Assembly (NCBI GenBank): GCA_046154665.1
Contig: JBJXFG010000106.1
Location: 10,324 to 74,323 of the forward strand
DNA from: JAFLCM01 sp046154665
Lineage (GTDB): Bacteria; Planctomycetota; Phycisphaerae; Phycisphaerales; UBA1924
Direction of reading: 5' to 3'
DNA length: 64,000 nt
Shown here in pieces: positions 51,556-60,077 of the stretch. Numbering within the stretch: position 1 is the first letter of the stretch; every line of letters starts with the position of its first letter. A program made the position numbers and the translations under genes. The notes beneath the pieces were generated by a model, which saw only the letters and a program-made list of their open reading frames with translations, was not told the DNA's origin and did no database searches.

Positions 51556-52083
51556 TTAACGGCGTCTGGGTGCGTGCGGCGTGTCCCGGTAGGACCTCCT
51601 CGGAGAGAGACGCCCTTCACTCCACGCCCCGCCACACTCAGGGCATACGACGCAACCGTCAGATTCAGCCGCCAAACCGCACAGTTCGTACGCACACGAT
51701 GGGCACAGGCCTCCACGAAGCAGCACTTGGGCGATCTCGGGCGACCGTTTGAGCCGCATTCGGCGCTCGTTCCACCACATGACCAAGGCGGTCGTCGCTG
51801 CGGCCAACCCGCCCAACGCTCCTGAAGGAAGACGCCCCCCGCCCATCAAACGCCACAACTCGAACCCGACCAACAAGAGGACAATAGTCACTGCAAGAAC
51901 CCGCAGGATGCTCCACGGATTCAACATCCAGCTTGCCATGCGATCTGTTTTCTCGACCAGCGCTTCAAAGGCCGGATCAACCATCCGCGCATCGGCGAGG
52001 AGGTCGCGGGCCTTGATCACTTCGCGGTGCGCACCACGATCGTCCAGTACTCCACGCGATCTTCGCTTCTGAAAACCCGCCAT
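51556..52083 (-). CDS. Membrane protein with C-terminal zinc ribbon
   Basis: 175 residues, not recognised as a named family. A charged N-terminal third is followed by two membrane helices (~residues 58-78 ILRVLAVTIVLLLVGFELW and ~87-103). A cytoplasmic segment MRLKRSPEIAQVLLRGG then leads to a zinc ribbon CPSCAYELCG...CVVCPECG and an Arg-rich tail. Such two-helix plus zinc-ribbon proteins are frequent in planctomycetes. It lies between two crotonase-family genes on the same strand, 3 bp after the upstream stop, so co-transcription is likely. Confidence 0.7.
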   Translation of the reverse strand: MAGFQKRRSRGVLDDRGAHREVIKARDLLADARMVDPAFEALVEKTDRMASWMLNPWSILRVLAVTIVLLLVGFELWRLMGGGRLPSGALGGLAAATTALVMWWNERRMRLKRSPEIAQVLLRGGLCPSCAYELCGLAAESDGCVVCPECGGAWSEGRLSPRRSYRDTPHAPRRR

Positions 52084-52086
52084 TGC

Positions 52087-52833
52087 TCACCCCCCGTACA
52101 CCTTCCCCAGCATCCGCTGCGCCTCCTCCCCCCCAATCACCTCGGCGGAAACGTGCGCCCCCTTCCGCACCATGTTCTCGAGTTGCTCGCCCGCCAGATC
52201 ATTCAGTAGCCGCTTGGTCGCCCGCAGCGCATTCGGGCCGGCCTTCGCCAGCCGCTCAGCCCGGGCCCGCACCGCCCCATCGAGTTCCTCCGAAGGCACG
52301 CACTCGCTCATCATCCCCATCTCGAACGCCTTGAGCCCGCTCATCGTCCCGCCCTCCAGCAGGATCACCCGCGCCCGCCCCGGGCCCACCGCCTGCACCA
52401 GCCACGGCGCCACCACCGCCGGGCACACCCCGAGATCAACCTCGGGGAACCCGAGCTTCGCGTCCGGGTGCGTGATCCCGATGTCGCAGACGCACGCCAA
52501 CCCGCACCCGCCCCCGATCGCCGCCCCGTTCACCCGCGCGATCGTGACCTGCGGCATGCGCCGCACCGAAATCGTCAGCTCGGCGATCCCCGAAAGCAGC
52601 CGCAGCGGAGCGCCCGGCTCCTTCAACACCGCCTTGAGGTCCATCCCGGCACAAAACGTCGGCCCCGCACCGGTGAGCACGCACACCGACACATCCTCTC
52701 GCCGTGACAGCTCATCAACGCGGGCCTGCAGCGCCGCCAGCACATCCACCGACAGCGCGTTGCGCTTGTCGGGCCGGTTGAGTGCGATCGTCCCGATGCG
52801 CCCATCGATGTCCAGCGTCGCCAGGTCGTGCAT
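52087..52833 (-). CDS. Enoyl-CoA hydratase
   Basis: 248 residues from the ATG at 52833 (MHDLATLDIDG). Crotonase family: IGTIALNRPDKRNALSVDVL, oxyanion-hole FCAGMDLKAVL, VNGAAIGGGCGLACVCDIG and LGFPEVDLGVCPAVVAPWL. Of the two catalytic glutamates, the first position is Cys in GGGCGLA and the second is Asp/Gly in VDLGVCP, so hydratase activity is uncertain and an isomerase or other crotonase reaction is possible. A C-terminal helix swaps between subunits as usual. The upstream gap carries a 30-bp inverted repeat. Confidence 0.85.
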   Translation of the reverse strand: MHDLATLDIDGRIGTIALNRPDKRNALSVDVLAALQARVDELSRREDVSVCVLTGAGPTFCAGMDLKAVLKEPGAPLRLLSGIAELTISVRRMPQVTIARVNGAAIGGGCGLACVCDIGITHPDAKLGFPEVDLGVCPAVVAPWLVQAVGPGRARVILLEGGTMSGLKAFEMGMMSECVPSEELDGAVRARAERLAKAGPNALRATKRLLNDLAGEQLENMVRKGAHVSAEVIGGEEAQRMLGKVYGG

Positions 52834-52878
52834 GGTGCGAGGATAGCACGCGGCGAACGACCAGATTCGCCCAAACAC

Positions 52879-52996
52879 ACGAGCCCCGAGCGTCAGCGAG
52901 CGGGTCTTTAACTGCTCCCCTCGTCTCCCGAGAACATACGAAGCTCGGTGAAGACCGGGGCTGCCCAAGACCCACTCGCTCACGCTCGGGGCTCGT
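52879..52996. repeat. 30-bp inverted repeat element
   Basis: Arms 52879-52908 and 52967-52996 are reverse complements at 28 of 30 positions (core GAGCCCCGAGCGT), enclosing 58 bp. It lies between astA and the enoyl-CoA hydratase gene. The core does not match the other repeat families in the window. Confidence 0.9.
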
Positions 52997-53008
52997 TGTT
53001 CAGACCAT

Positions 53009-54172
53009 TCAGACCGCCGCAGGGCGCCGGCGTTTCCGTGCCGCGCCGTCGCTCTTGGGCGACGAACTCAGCGACGCCGGGCTCACCCCGATCGCCATGC
53101 CCGCCTTGAGCCCCAGCACCGTCGCGGCGTCGCGAGGCAAACGCAACTCCCCCACCGCCGCGGCGTCGCCGTTCGCCGCCTCCGCCTGATACGACGTGAA
53201 CAGGCACCGGAAATCGCCGTTGTCGTGCATCACGCTCACAAACCCTTCGCTCTTGGCGGCGGAGGCGTTGCACGTCCCGGCATAGCTGGTGCGCACCGCG
53301 CCCCGGGCCAGCGGGACCTTGTCGGTGTCGCACTCGAGTTGCGGTCCGCCGTCGAACGGATCGACCTTGTCGTGGTTGCGGAAGCCGAGTTCTTCGAGCA
53401 TCCGGCGCGCTGGCAGCGTGTCGGGCCCGACCTGGCCGATCAGCGCCCGCGCCTCCGGCGGCAGCAGCGTGAGATAGATCTCCTCACGCGGCAGCAGGCT
53501 CGTCATGAACTCCCGCGAATACTGGCAGAACTTGTCCGCCTCGGCGTACGTCAGGTTGATGAACCGCCTGCCGAAGTACTCCCACAGCGTGTTGTTCCCG
53601 TCGGGCGTGATCGGCCCCATCATCTCGGCGATCACCTTGTCGGCGAACCACGCCCGGAACAGGCCCATGAAGTGGAACCGCGCCAGGCTGATCTGCTTCC
53701 CGATCCTCTGCGGGTGCCCGCGCATCGAGGGCTGCAAGATCAAGCCGCCGATCTCGGTGGGGCCGGATTCGTCGAGGTGCAGCTGCGCGGTCGTGTGCTT
53801 GACGCCCTGCTGCAAGTCACGCGAAAAGAGCTCGCGGTGGCGCAGCTGCAGCGAGAGGTTCGGGTGCCCCGGCCCGCCCATGCGCGAGATGATCGACGAG
53901 GTGCCCAGGCAGTTTCGGGTCTCGGTGTCCTCGATGCAGAACATGAACAGCGGCGACTTCGCCGACGCCGCCCCGGTGCCGGAGGTCGAGTGGTGCTGCG
54001 AACCGTGCGCCGCTTGCGCTCCGTCCCCGGCTGCCTTGAACGCCGCCTGCGAGCGCCGAATCTTCTCGGCGATGATGTCCTTCTCCGGCGGCAGATTGAT
54101 GAAGTACACCATCCGCGCCAGCTTCAGCAGCGTCGGAAGGTCGTCCAGCTTGGCGGGGCGGATCAAGTACAT
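53009..54172 (-). CDS. astA: Arginine N-succinyltransferase
   Basis: 387 residues, GNAT-like fold. Transfers succinyl from succinyl-CoA to arginine in the AST arginine catabolic route. IRPAKLDDLPTLLKLARMV opens the family; also LGTSSIISRMGGPGHPNLSL, EIGGLILQPSMRGHPQRIGK (acyl-CoA site), MMGPITPDGNNTLWEYFGRRFINLTYAEAD and DPFDGGPQLEC are characteristic. A Gly/Ala/Ser/His-rich stretch near residues 45-70 is an extra loop. The last ~15 residues are basic. It lies downstream of a class III aminotransferase gene on the same strand, a likely pathway partner. Confidence 0.93.
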   Translation of the reverse strand: MYLIRPAKLDDLPTLLKLARMVYFINLPPEKDIIAEKIRRSQAAFKAAGDGAQAAHGSQHHSTSGTGAASAKSPLFMFCIEDTETRNCLGTSSIISRMGGPGHPNLSLQLRHRELFSRDLQQGVKHTTAQLHLDESGPTEIGGLILQPSMRGHPQRIGKQISLARFHFMGLFRAWFADKVIAEMMGPITPDGNNTLWEYFGRRFINLTYAEADKFCQYSREFMTSLLPREEIYLTLLPPEARALIGQVGPDTLPARRMLEELGFRNHDKVDPFDGGPQLECDTDKVPLARGAVRTSYAGTCNASAAKSEGFVSVMHDNGDFRCLFTSYQAEAANGDAAAVGELRLPRDAATVLGLKAGMAIGVSPASLSSSPKSDGAARKRRRPAAV

Positions 54173-54196
54173 GTCGGTTGGTCAGAAAAGACGGAG

Positions 54197-54391
54197 TTCA
54201 ACGCGGAGATCGCGGAGATCGCGGAGAAACACAGGACAAGAATGATGAGTCGGTGATGGTGTATCCAGGATGGATGACGATGCTCGAATCGGCTCCCATA
54301 CGGGAGAGCGTGGCTGAGTGACTCCGTGCCTTTCTCTCTCTCTTCCGACTTCCTCCGCGATCTCCGCGATCTCCGCGATCTCCGCGTTGAA
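54197..54391. mobile_element. Empty GCGGAG-repeat cassette
   Basis: Left arm 54197-54229 (CGCGGAGAT, CGCGGAGAT, CGCGGAGAA) and right arm 54351-54391 (four reverse-complement units, ending GCGTTGAA) are inverted around 121 bp that contain no gene. Same repeat as the GxxExxY cassette and the single arm in the uvrD-type gene. It fills almost the whole gap between astA and the aminotransferase gene. Confidence 0.75.
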
Positions 54392-54397
54392 ACTGGG

Positions 54398-55915
54398 TCA
54401 AACCCGAGCCATCGCACGCTCGATGATCTGGAAAATCGTCGGCCACAGGCTTTCATCCAGCGCGGGGATCGGCGGCAGCAGCCGGATGTGGTACGGGTCA
54501 TGCCCCGCATAGAACCCGATCACGCCCTCCTCAAACATCAACTTCACCAGCTTCATCACCGACTCTTTCTTCCCGGCGAACGGCGTGAAGCGCATCATCC
54601 CGCCGTGGCCGCCGACGATGTCATCGACGTGCGGGTTGGTCCGGGGGAACCACTCGGGCCGCTTCGCCGCCAGCGCGCGCACCTGCTCGCTGAACAGCTT
54701 GTGGTGCCGCGCGATGCGCCCGTTCTCACCGTACAGGTCCGAATCACGCAGCATCTCGACCACGCGCGTGCCCGCGGCCAGCGCATCGTTCGACGAAAGG
54801 AAAGTCTGGCTCAGCAGCCCCGGCTTGGGGTTGTACTCGGCCTTGTACAGCACGGCACACACCTGCGTCATCTTGCCGACGCACACCACATCCACCAGGT
54901 CGCCCAGGTCGAGCGTGTCAAACGCGAACATCCGCTGCGTGCGCCCGAAACTCTGCACTTCATCATCCCACACGGCGATGTTCGCCGCGCGGCACACGTT
55001 CATCAGCTCTCGGAAAAACTCGCGCGGCGCGGTGTTGAACCCGCCCTCGCCCTGGACGAGCTCGAAGATGAAGCACGCGTGCTGGCCCGGATACCGCTCG
55101 ACGTACTGGCGCAGGTGCGACACGGCCATGTCAATGAACCGCGTCTGCCCGCTGATATCGCCCGCGCCCATCCGCTTCGCCGCGGCGGGGTCGTAGAACG
55201 GCATGTAGTCGATGAGCGTGCTGAGAGGGATGCCCACGCGGTTGGCCGCCGAGTCGCCGATTTGGCTCATCGTGATCGTGCGCCCCATGAAGCAGTCTTT
55301 GAACGCGAGGACGCGCGACGCCGGAGCGTGCTTCTGGTAGCAGATCTTCAGCGCGTTCTCGTTGGCCATCACCCCCGAGTTGCACAGGAACACATGGGCC
55401 ATGCTCGAAGCCTTCCGCGCCTCGGCGAGAAGAATCTCGCTCAGCTGGCAAGGCTGCTCGTTCATCAACAGGTGCCCCTGCTGCACCGAGTTGGCCACCG
55501 AGGCCTCCGCGGCGGCACGCACCAGTTCAGGGTGAGCGTGCCCGAAGAAGTTGACGCCGATGGCGGTGATGAGATCGATCTTCACCGACCCATCAATCAG
55601 CTCGACAAACGGCCCGTTGCCGGCACCGGAGCCGATGAACGGGAACAGCAGGTCACGCCCGCGGATCGACGCCGCCCGCTTCATGAACTCGTCGCCGCTG
55701 GCCTTGAGTTCGGGCGACAACGGCCCGCGCACGGCGTTGATCGACGCCGACTTGGCCCGCACCTCGTTCACCATCGCGTCCACGGCGGCGCGGATGGCGG
55801 GGCTTGCCCGGATTTCTGATCCGACCGTTCGTACGGCGTTCGGGTTCTCGCCCAAGCCCGAAGCGGAGGGTGATTTCGAGGCCGCAGCGGCGTGGGTTGA
55901 AGGGGCGGTCAGCAT
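54398..55915 (-). CDS. Class III aminotransferase (ornithine/acetylornithine type)
   Basis: 505 residues, PLP-dependent. GVNFFGHAHPELVRAA, HVFLCNSGVMANENALK, FELVQGEGGFNTAPREFF, AVWDDEVQSFGRTQRMFAFD (PLP-ring Asp region) and VVCVGKMTQV (PLP lysine) define the family. A ~60-residue N-terminal extension precedes it. Its location upstream of astA suggests succinylornithine transamination in arginine breakdown, but 4-aminobutyrate or lysine epsilon-aminotransferase activity cannot be excluded. The MTQV sequence after the Lys is unusual for acetylornithine enzymes. Confidence 0.85.
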   Translation of the reverse strand: MLTAPSTHAAAASKSPSASGLGENPNAVRTVGSEIRASPAIRAAVDAMVNEVRAKSASINAVRGPLSPELKASGDEFMKRAASIRGRDLLFPFIGSGAGNGPFVELIDGSVKIDLITAIGVNFFGHAHPELVRAAAEASVANSVQQGHLLMNEQPCQLSEILLAEARKASSMAHVFLCNSGVMANENALKICYQKHAPASRVLAFKDCFMGRTITMSQIGDSAANRVGIPLSTLIDYMPFYDPAAAKRMGAGDISGQTRFIDMAVSHLRQYVERYPGQHACFIFELVQGEGGFNTAPREFFRELMNVCRAANIAVWDDEVQSFGRTQRMFAFDTLDLGDLVDVVCVGKMTQVCAVLYKAEYNPKPGLLSQTFLSSNDALAAGTRVVEMLRDSDLYGENGRIARHHKLFSEQVRALAAKRPEWFPRTNPHVDDIVGGHGGMMRFTPFAGKKESVMKLVKLMFEEGVIGFYAGHDPYHIRLLPPIPALDESLWPTIFQIIERAMARV

Positions 55916-55983
55916 GGTGGGGCTTTGGGGTCCGAGAATGTCACGATGCCCCCGCGGACGCGCGTGGCACCGAGCGAGACATT

Positions 55984-56982
55984 CTATCCCTCATCGACCG
56001 GTTCCCCCGCCGACTCGCCTTGAGGCGGAATCCCCGCCGAGTCGCACGCGCCTTCGAGACACGCCCACAAGCGGGCCGCGCCGGCGCGGTCCGACGCCGG
56101 GTCACTCGGGTGCAAAAGGTCGAGTTCCCCCAGCGTGTTGTGCAGATAGACGGGCGAGCGCGACAGCGGCAGCACCGCGGCGCGCAGCGTCGTCTGGGCC
56201 GCCGCCTCAACATCGGCGAGGATGCGCCGCCCGAGCCACGCGGCGATCCCTTTAGCCCCGCCCCCGAGGCCCGTGAGCGCCACCCCAGGATGCACGATTG
56301 CCACCTGATATCGCGGGTGACGCCGGGCCGTTTCCAGCGCCTGCCAGACGTTGCCGAGCTTGCTCCGGCAGTACGCCGCCTGCCCGCCGCCCGCGCCCGT
56401 AAACCTGAAATCCGGCGTGCATTCCCGCGCGGTGATGTAGAGGTCGCCCGTGACGAACACGAGCCGGGCGTCCACGCGCAGCCGTGATCCAAGCGACCGC
56501 CACAGCGCGTGGTGCCCGAGCACGTTGGTGGCGAAGGCCATCTCGTGGCCCTGGGCCGAGGCGCTCCACGCCTTGGGCCACACGCCAGCGTTGAACACCG
56601 CGAGGTCCAGCTCACGGTCCTCGATGACGTCAAGCAACTCCGCGCCAGCCTGCCTGATCGAGCCGAGGTCCGATAGGTCGCAACGAACAAACTCGGCGTG
56701 ACCGCGTGGCTTGCCCCGCTCACCGCCACCACCGCCGGTGACTTCGTCGACGATCCGTGCACACACGGCCTCACCCGCGCCGCGATTGCGTCCCAGCACG
56801 ATCACACTCGCCCCACGCCGCGCGAGGCCCAGCGAGGTCTCGAACCCGATCCCCGACGCTCCCCCTGTCACGAGCGCGAGCTTGCCGTCAAGCCGCGGCG
56901 TGTCCGGGCAGCGAGCGGTCCGTGCTCCCTGGCGCCACATCGCGTTGAACAGTCTCCATATCTTGGGTCGGACCTGCCGCAT
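55984..56982 (-). CDS. Short-chain dehydrogenase (retinol dehydrogenase-like)
   Basis: 332 residues. Rossmann fold with TGGASGIGFETSLGLARRGA (NAD(P) site), DLAVFNAGVWPKAW (NAG motif), FATNVLGHHALW, LVFVTGDLYIT where the catalytic Ser is expected but Gly/Asp stand, and YCRSK (catalytic Tyr/Lys). The absent Ser may reduce or alter activity. C-terminal VHPGVALTGLGGGAKG is conserved. It resembles the WW-domain oxidoreductase/retinol dehydrogenase branch. The substrate is unknown. Divergent from fumC across 86 bp. Confidence 0.85.
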   Translation of the reverse strand: MRQVRPKIWRLFNAMWRQGARTARCPDTPRLDGKLALVTGGASGIGFETSLGLARRGASVIVLGRNRGAGEAVCARIVDEVTGGGGGERGKPRGHAEFVRCDLSDLGSIRQAGAELLDVIEDRELDLAVFNAGVWPKAWSASAQGHEMAFATNVLGHHALWRSLGSRLRVDARLVFVTGDLYITARECTPDFRFTGAGGGQAAYCRSKLGNVWQALETARRHPRYQVAIVHPGVALTGLGGGAKGIAAWLGRRILADVEAAAQTTLRAAVLPLSRSPVYLHNTLGELDLLHPSDPASDRAGAARLWACLEGACDSAGIPPQGESAGEPVDEG

Positions 56983-57068
56983 CAGGCACCTTATCCCTCT
57001 GCCAAGAACCTCGGTAAGCCGTTGGCCGGTATCGACACACCAAGCCGCTCGGTTCTAGGCTACTCGGC

Positions 57069-58568
57069 ATGACCACCAACGCTTCAACCGCCACCCGCAT
57101 CGAAAAAGACACCATGGGCGAAATGACCGTCCCCGCGGCGGCCCTTTACGGCGCCAGCACGCAAAGGGCCGTCGAGAACTTCCCCATCTCGGGCCGCCCC
57201 GTGCCCGCCGCGGTCATCCATGCCTATGGGCACCTCAAGGGCGCGTGCGCCCGCGTCAACCATTCGCTGGGCCGCCTCAACGACGCACGACTCGAACTCA
57301 TCCTTCGCGCGGCGGGCGAGGTCGCCAACGGGCAGCACGACGCCCACTTCCCCGTCGATGTCTTCCAGACCGGCAGCGGCACCAGCACCAACATGAACGC
57401 CAACGAGGTCATCGCCAACCTCTGCTGCCAGTTCAACGGCAAGCCCATCGGCTCATCCAAAGACCCCGCGTACATCGGCGATTCGGTCGCCGGCAAGGGC
57501 GTCCACCCCAACGACCACGTCAACATGGGGCAGTCGTCCAACGACACCTTCCCGGCGGCGATCCACATCGCCTGCGCCGTCGAGATCAAACGCCGCCTCA
57601 TCCCCGCCCTGCGCACGATGCATGCCAAGCTCGCGGCGCAGGCCACCGCGTGGGACCGCATCGTCAAGATCGGGCGCACCCACCTGCAGGACGCCACGCC
57701 GATCCGGCTAGGCCAGGAGTTCAGCGGCTACGCCTCGCAGCTGCAGCATGGGCTCGACCGTGCCGAGCGATGCCTCACGGTGCTGAGCGAACTGCCCATC
57801 GGCGGCACCGCCGTGGGCACCGGCATCAACGCGCACGAGGAGTTCGGCAAGCGGGTCAGTGCCGACCTGTCGCAGCACCTCGGCGTCGTCTTCCGCGAGT
57901 GCGACAACCACTTCGAGGCCCAGCACGCCAAGGACGCCTGCGTCGAAGTGAGCGGGCATCTCCGCACCATCGCCGTGAGCCTGAGCAAGATCGCCAACGA
58001 CATCCGCTGGCTGGGCTGCGGCCCGCGCTGCGGCCTGGGTGAACTGAAAGTCCCCGCGGTGCAACCGGGCAGCTCGATCATGCCCGGCAAAGTGAACCCG
58101 GTGATCTGCGAGGCGGTGGTGATGGCCTGCTGCCGCGTGATCGGCAACGACGCGACGGTGACCACCGCGGGCCTCGGCGGCGTGGGCGGGCTGCTCGATC
58201 TCCACGTGGCAATGCCCGTCATCGCCGACGCCCTGATCGAGAGCATCCACCTGCTGGGCCGCTCGTGCGTGGTGTTCACGTCGAACCTGCTCGAGAAGCT
58301 GGAGGCCGACGAGCAGCGCTGCGCCGAACTCATCGAGGGCTCGCTGGCGATGTGTACCAGCCTGGTCCCGGTGATCGGCTACGACAAGAGCGCGGCCCTC
58401 GCGAAGGAAGCGTTCAAGCAGGGAAAGATGGTGCGCCAACTCGCCGTCGAGACGGTGGTGGGCCAGAAGGACGTGAACGGCAAGGTGATTTCTCGCGCGG
58501 ACCTTGATGCGGCGCTCGATCCGTGGTCGATGACGCTGCCGGGGGGTGAGGGGAGCGCCGGGGGGTGA
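57069..58568 (+). CDS. fumC: Fumarate hydratase class II
   Basis: 499 residues. Iron-independent fumarase of the TCA cycle. MGEMTVPAAALYGASTQRAVENFPISG, QTGSGTSTNMNANEVIAN, GQSSNDTFPAAIHIA, GRTHLQDATPIRLGQEFSGY and the signature GSSIMPGKVNPVICE are complete. The usual catalytic His (GRTHLQD) and Ser (GSSIMPG) are present. About 35 residues longer than E. coli FumC, mostly at the two ends. Followed by a DUF433-TIR pair. Confidence 0.96.
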   Translation: MTTNASTATRIEKDTMGEMTVPAAALYGASTQRAVENFPISGRPVPAAVIHAYGHLKGACARVNHSLGRLNDARLELILRAAGEVANGQHDAHFPVDVFQTGSGTSTNMNANEVIANLCCQFNGKPIGSSKDPAYIGDSVAGKGVHPNDHVNMGQSSNDTFPAAIHIACAVEIKRRLIPALRTMHAKLAAQATAWDRIVKIGRTHLQDATPIRLGQEFSGYASQLQHGLDRAERCLTVLSELPIGGTAVGTGINAHEEFGKRVSADLSQHLGVVFRECDNHFEAQHAKDACVEVSGHLRTIAVSLSKIANDIRWLGCGPRCGLGELKVPAVQPGSSIMPGKVNPVICEAVVMACCRVIGNDATVTTAGLGGVGGLLDLHVAMPVIADALIESIHLLGRSCVVFTSNLLEKLEADEQRCAELIEGSLAMCTSLVPVIGYDKSAALAKEAFKQGKMVRQLAVETVVGQKDVNGKVISRADLDAALDPWSMTLPGGEGSAGG

Positions 58569-58622
58569 AGCGCACCGAAGCATCCGGCTCGTTCCGGCGT
58601 GCGGTTCCTATGATTCCCTTGC

Positions 58623-58880
58623 ATGGACTATCGCGCCCACATCACGCGTGACCCTCAGATCATGGGAGGCGAGGCGGTCATCGCCGGCACCCGCGTCACC
58701 CTTCGAACGGTCCTGGCCACGCTGGCGGAGGGGGCGAAGGTCGAAGAGGTTGTGGCATCCTTCCCGACGCTGACGCCTCAGGACGTCTACGCCGCGATTG
58801 CTTTCGCGGCGGCGTCGGCGGTTGAGGACTTGCCAGCCCGCGAACTGTGGCAGACCGGAGGAACCCATGCCGGGTTATGA
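58623..58880 (+). CDS. DUF433 protein
   Basis: 85 residues: HITRDPQIMGGEAVIAGTRV followed by LATLAEGAKVEEVVASFPTL and TPQDVYAAIAFAA is the DUF433 pattern, a small winged-helix-like antitoxin family. DUF433 proteins usually pair with a DUF5615 PIN-like toxin; here the next gene, overlapping by 14 bp, encodes a TIR-like protein instead. That pairing, if functional, would make DUF433 the regulator or inhibitor of a nucleotide-hydrolysing effector. The ATG lacks a strong Shine-Dalgarno sequence. Confidence 0.85.
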   Translation: MDYRAHITRDPQIMGGEAVIAGTRVTLRTVLATLAEGAKVEEVVASFPTLTPQDVYAAIAFAAASAVEDLPARELWQTGGTHAGL

Positions 58881-59760
58881 CGATCCAAGAGCGCGGCTGA
58901 GAGAGCCCCTCGCGGAATCCAGCATGCTACTGGCGATTCAGCTCGAGAAAGGCGAGAAGTTGCACACGATCACCATTCGATCCCCCGAGGATCTGAATCG
59001 CGCCCATCGTGTCTTCGAAAAGTGGAGTGATTACACGCGAGAAGTCTTAGACCAGATGTTCACGACCCCAGAGTTCATGCATGAGTTCTCGAGCGGGTAC
59101 GCTGGAAAACTGGCTGGCTGGAATGATCGGTTTGAAGACCAGGTTCGTGTCTATCGCGATATCGTCGAGAGCCGAGTGCATAATCTTGAGGGAATCATCG
59201 AACGACTCCCATTGATTGCCGCAAGATCAAGTTTGTCCATTGATGCCGGTGCGAGTAAGGCGCCGCACTCCAACAAAGTGTTCGTAGTCCACGGGCACGA
59301 TCACAGCGCCAAGAACGAGGTGACGGCCCTGCTACTCAAGGTCGGATTGGAACCCGTGGTGCTGCACGAGCAACCAAACCAAAGCCGCACCATCATCGAG
59401 AAGTTTGAGAGTCATGCCGACGTTGGCTTTGCGGTTGTGCTGATGACCGGGGATGACGTAGGAGGAAAAGCGCCCGACCAAAACGGCGAGCATCCGGTGC
59501 TTCGCCCCCGAGCACGTCAGAACGTTGTCATGGAACTCGGATTTTTCTTGGGAAAGCTCGGACGTGAGCGTACCGTTGCACTCGGCAACCCGAACGATCT
59601 TGAAGTCCCCTCCGATTTTGCTGGCGTGCTCTTAATCCCTTTCCGATCAGGTACCGATTGGAGAATGGATCTTCTGCGAGAACTCCGCGCAGCAGGATAC
59701 GGAGTCGATGCAAATCGACTGCTGGTTCCCTCGCCAAGACAGAACGAAAAGGGTGGCTAA
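58867..59760 (+). CDS. TIR-like nucleotide-binding protein (CAP12/PF10137 type)
   Basis: 297 residues from the ATG at 58867, which has GGAGG 5 bp upstream. The N-terminal ~140 residues are a helical domain (LAIQLEKGEKLHTITIRSPE, VYRDIVESRVHNLEGIIERL). The C-terminal domain KVFVVHGHDHSAKNEVTALL, VVLHEQPNQSRTIIEKFE, AVVLMTGDDVGGK and RQNVVMELGFFLGKLGR with its conserved Glu is the bacterial TIR-like domain found in CBASS and related defence effectors, which cleave NAD. The base composition is visibly less GC-rich than its neighbours, consistent with transfer. Its stop codon lies inside the 3' end of tRNA-His on the other strand. Confidence 0.9.
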   Translation: MPGYDDPRARLREPLAESSMLLAIQLEKGEKLHTITIRSPEDLNRAHRVFEKWSDYTREVLDQMFTTPEFMHEFSSGYAGKLAGWNDRFEDQVRVYRDIVESRVHNLEGIIERLPLIAARSSLSIDAGASKAPHSNKVFVVHGHDHSAKNEVTALLLKVGLEPVVLHEQPNQSRTIIEKFESHADVGFAVVLMTGDDVGGKAPDQNGEHPVLRPRARQNVVMELGFFLGKLGRERTVALGNPNDLEVPSDFAGVLLIPFRSGTDWRMDLLRELRAAGYGVDANRLLVPSPRQNEKGG

Positions 59761-59826
59761 CGGGACTCGAACCCGCGACCTCCGAGATCACAACCCGGCG
59801 CTCTAACCAACTGAGCTATAGCCACC
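59752..59826 (-). tRNA. tRNA-His (anticodon GUG)
   Basis: 75 nt including the encoded G-1. Acceptor GTGGCTA / TAGCCAC with G-1 opposite discriminator C, as in bacterial tRNA-His; D-arm GCTC/GAGC; anticodon stem CCGGG/CTCGG with one G-T pair and loop TTGTGAT (anticodon GTG); T-arm GCGGG-TTCGAGT-CCCGT. CCA is not encoded. Its 3' end overlaps the stop codon of the TIR-like gene by 9 bp. Confidence 0.97.
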
Positions 59827-60077
59827 ATCGATCGAGGGCCAGACGCCGCCCGTCCTACCGGACGTTCGGGTGATCGGCCCTCGGGACAACGGTACGCACG
59901 GGCGGCGGAAGCGTCAACGGTGCCGCGTTCGTTGGGGGTCTGTTGGTGCGAGTGTTCGCCATATCGGCCGGTCAGCGGGTCGCCGCGCCGATTTCTTGGG
60001 CTCCCGGCCAGTTCTTTGCATTGACCGGCGGCCATCGAGACGTACTCTGTCATCGCGAACACACACCGGAGCCACCC

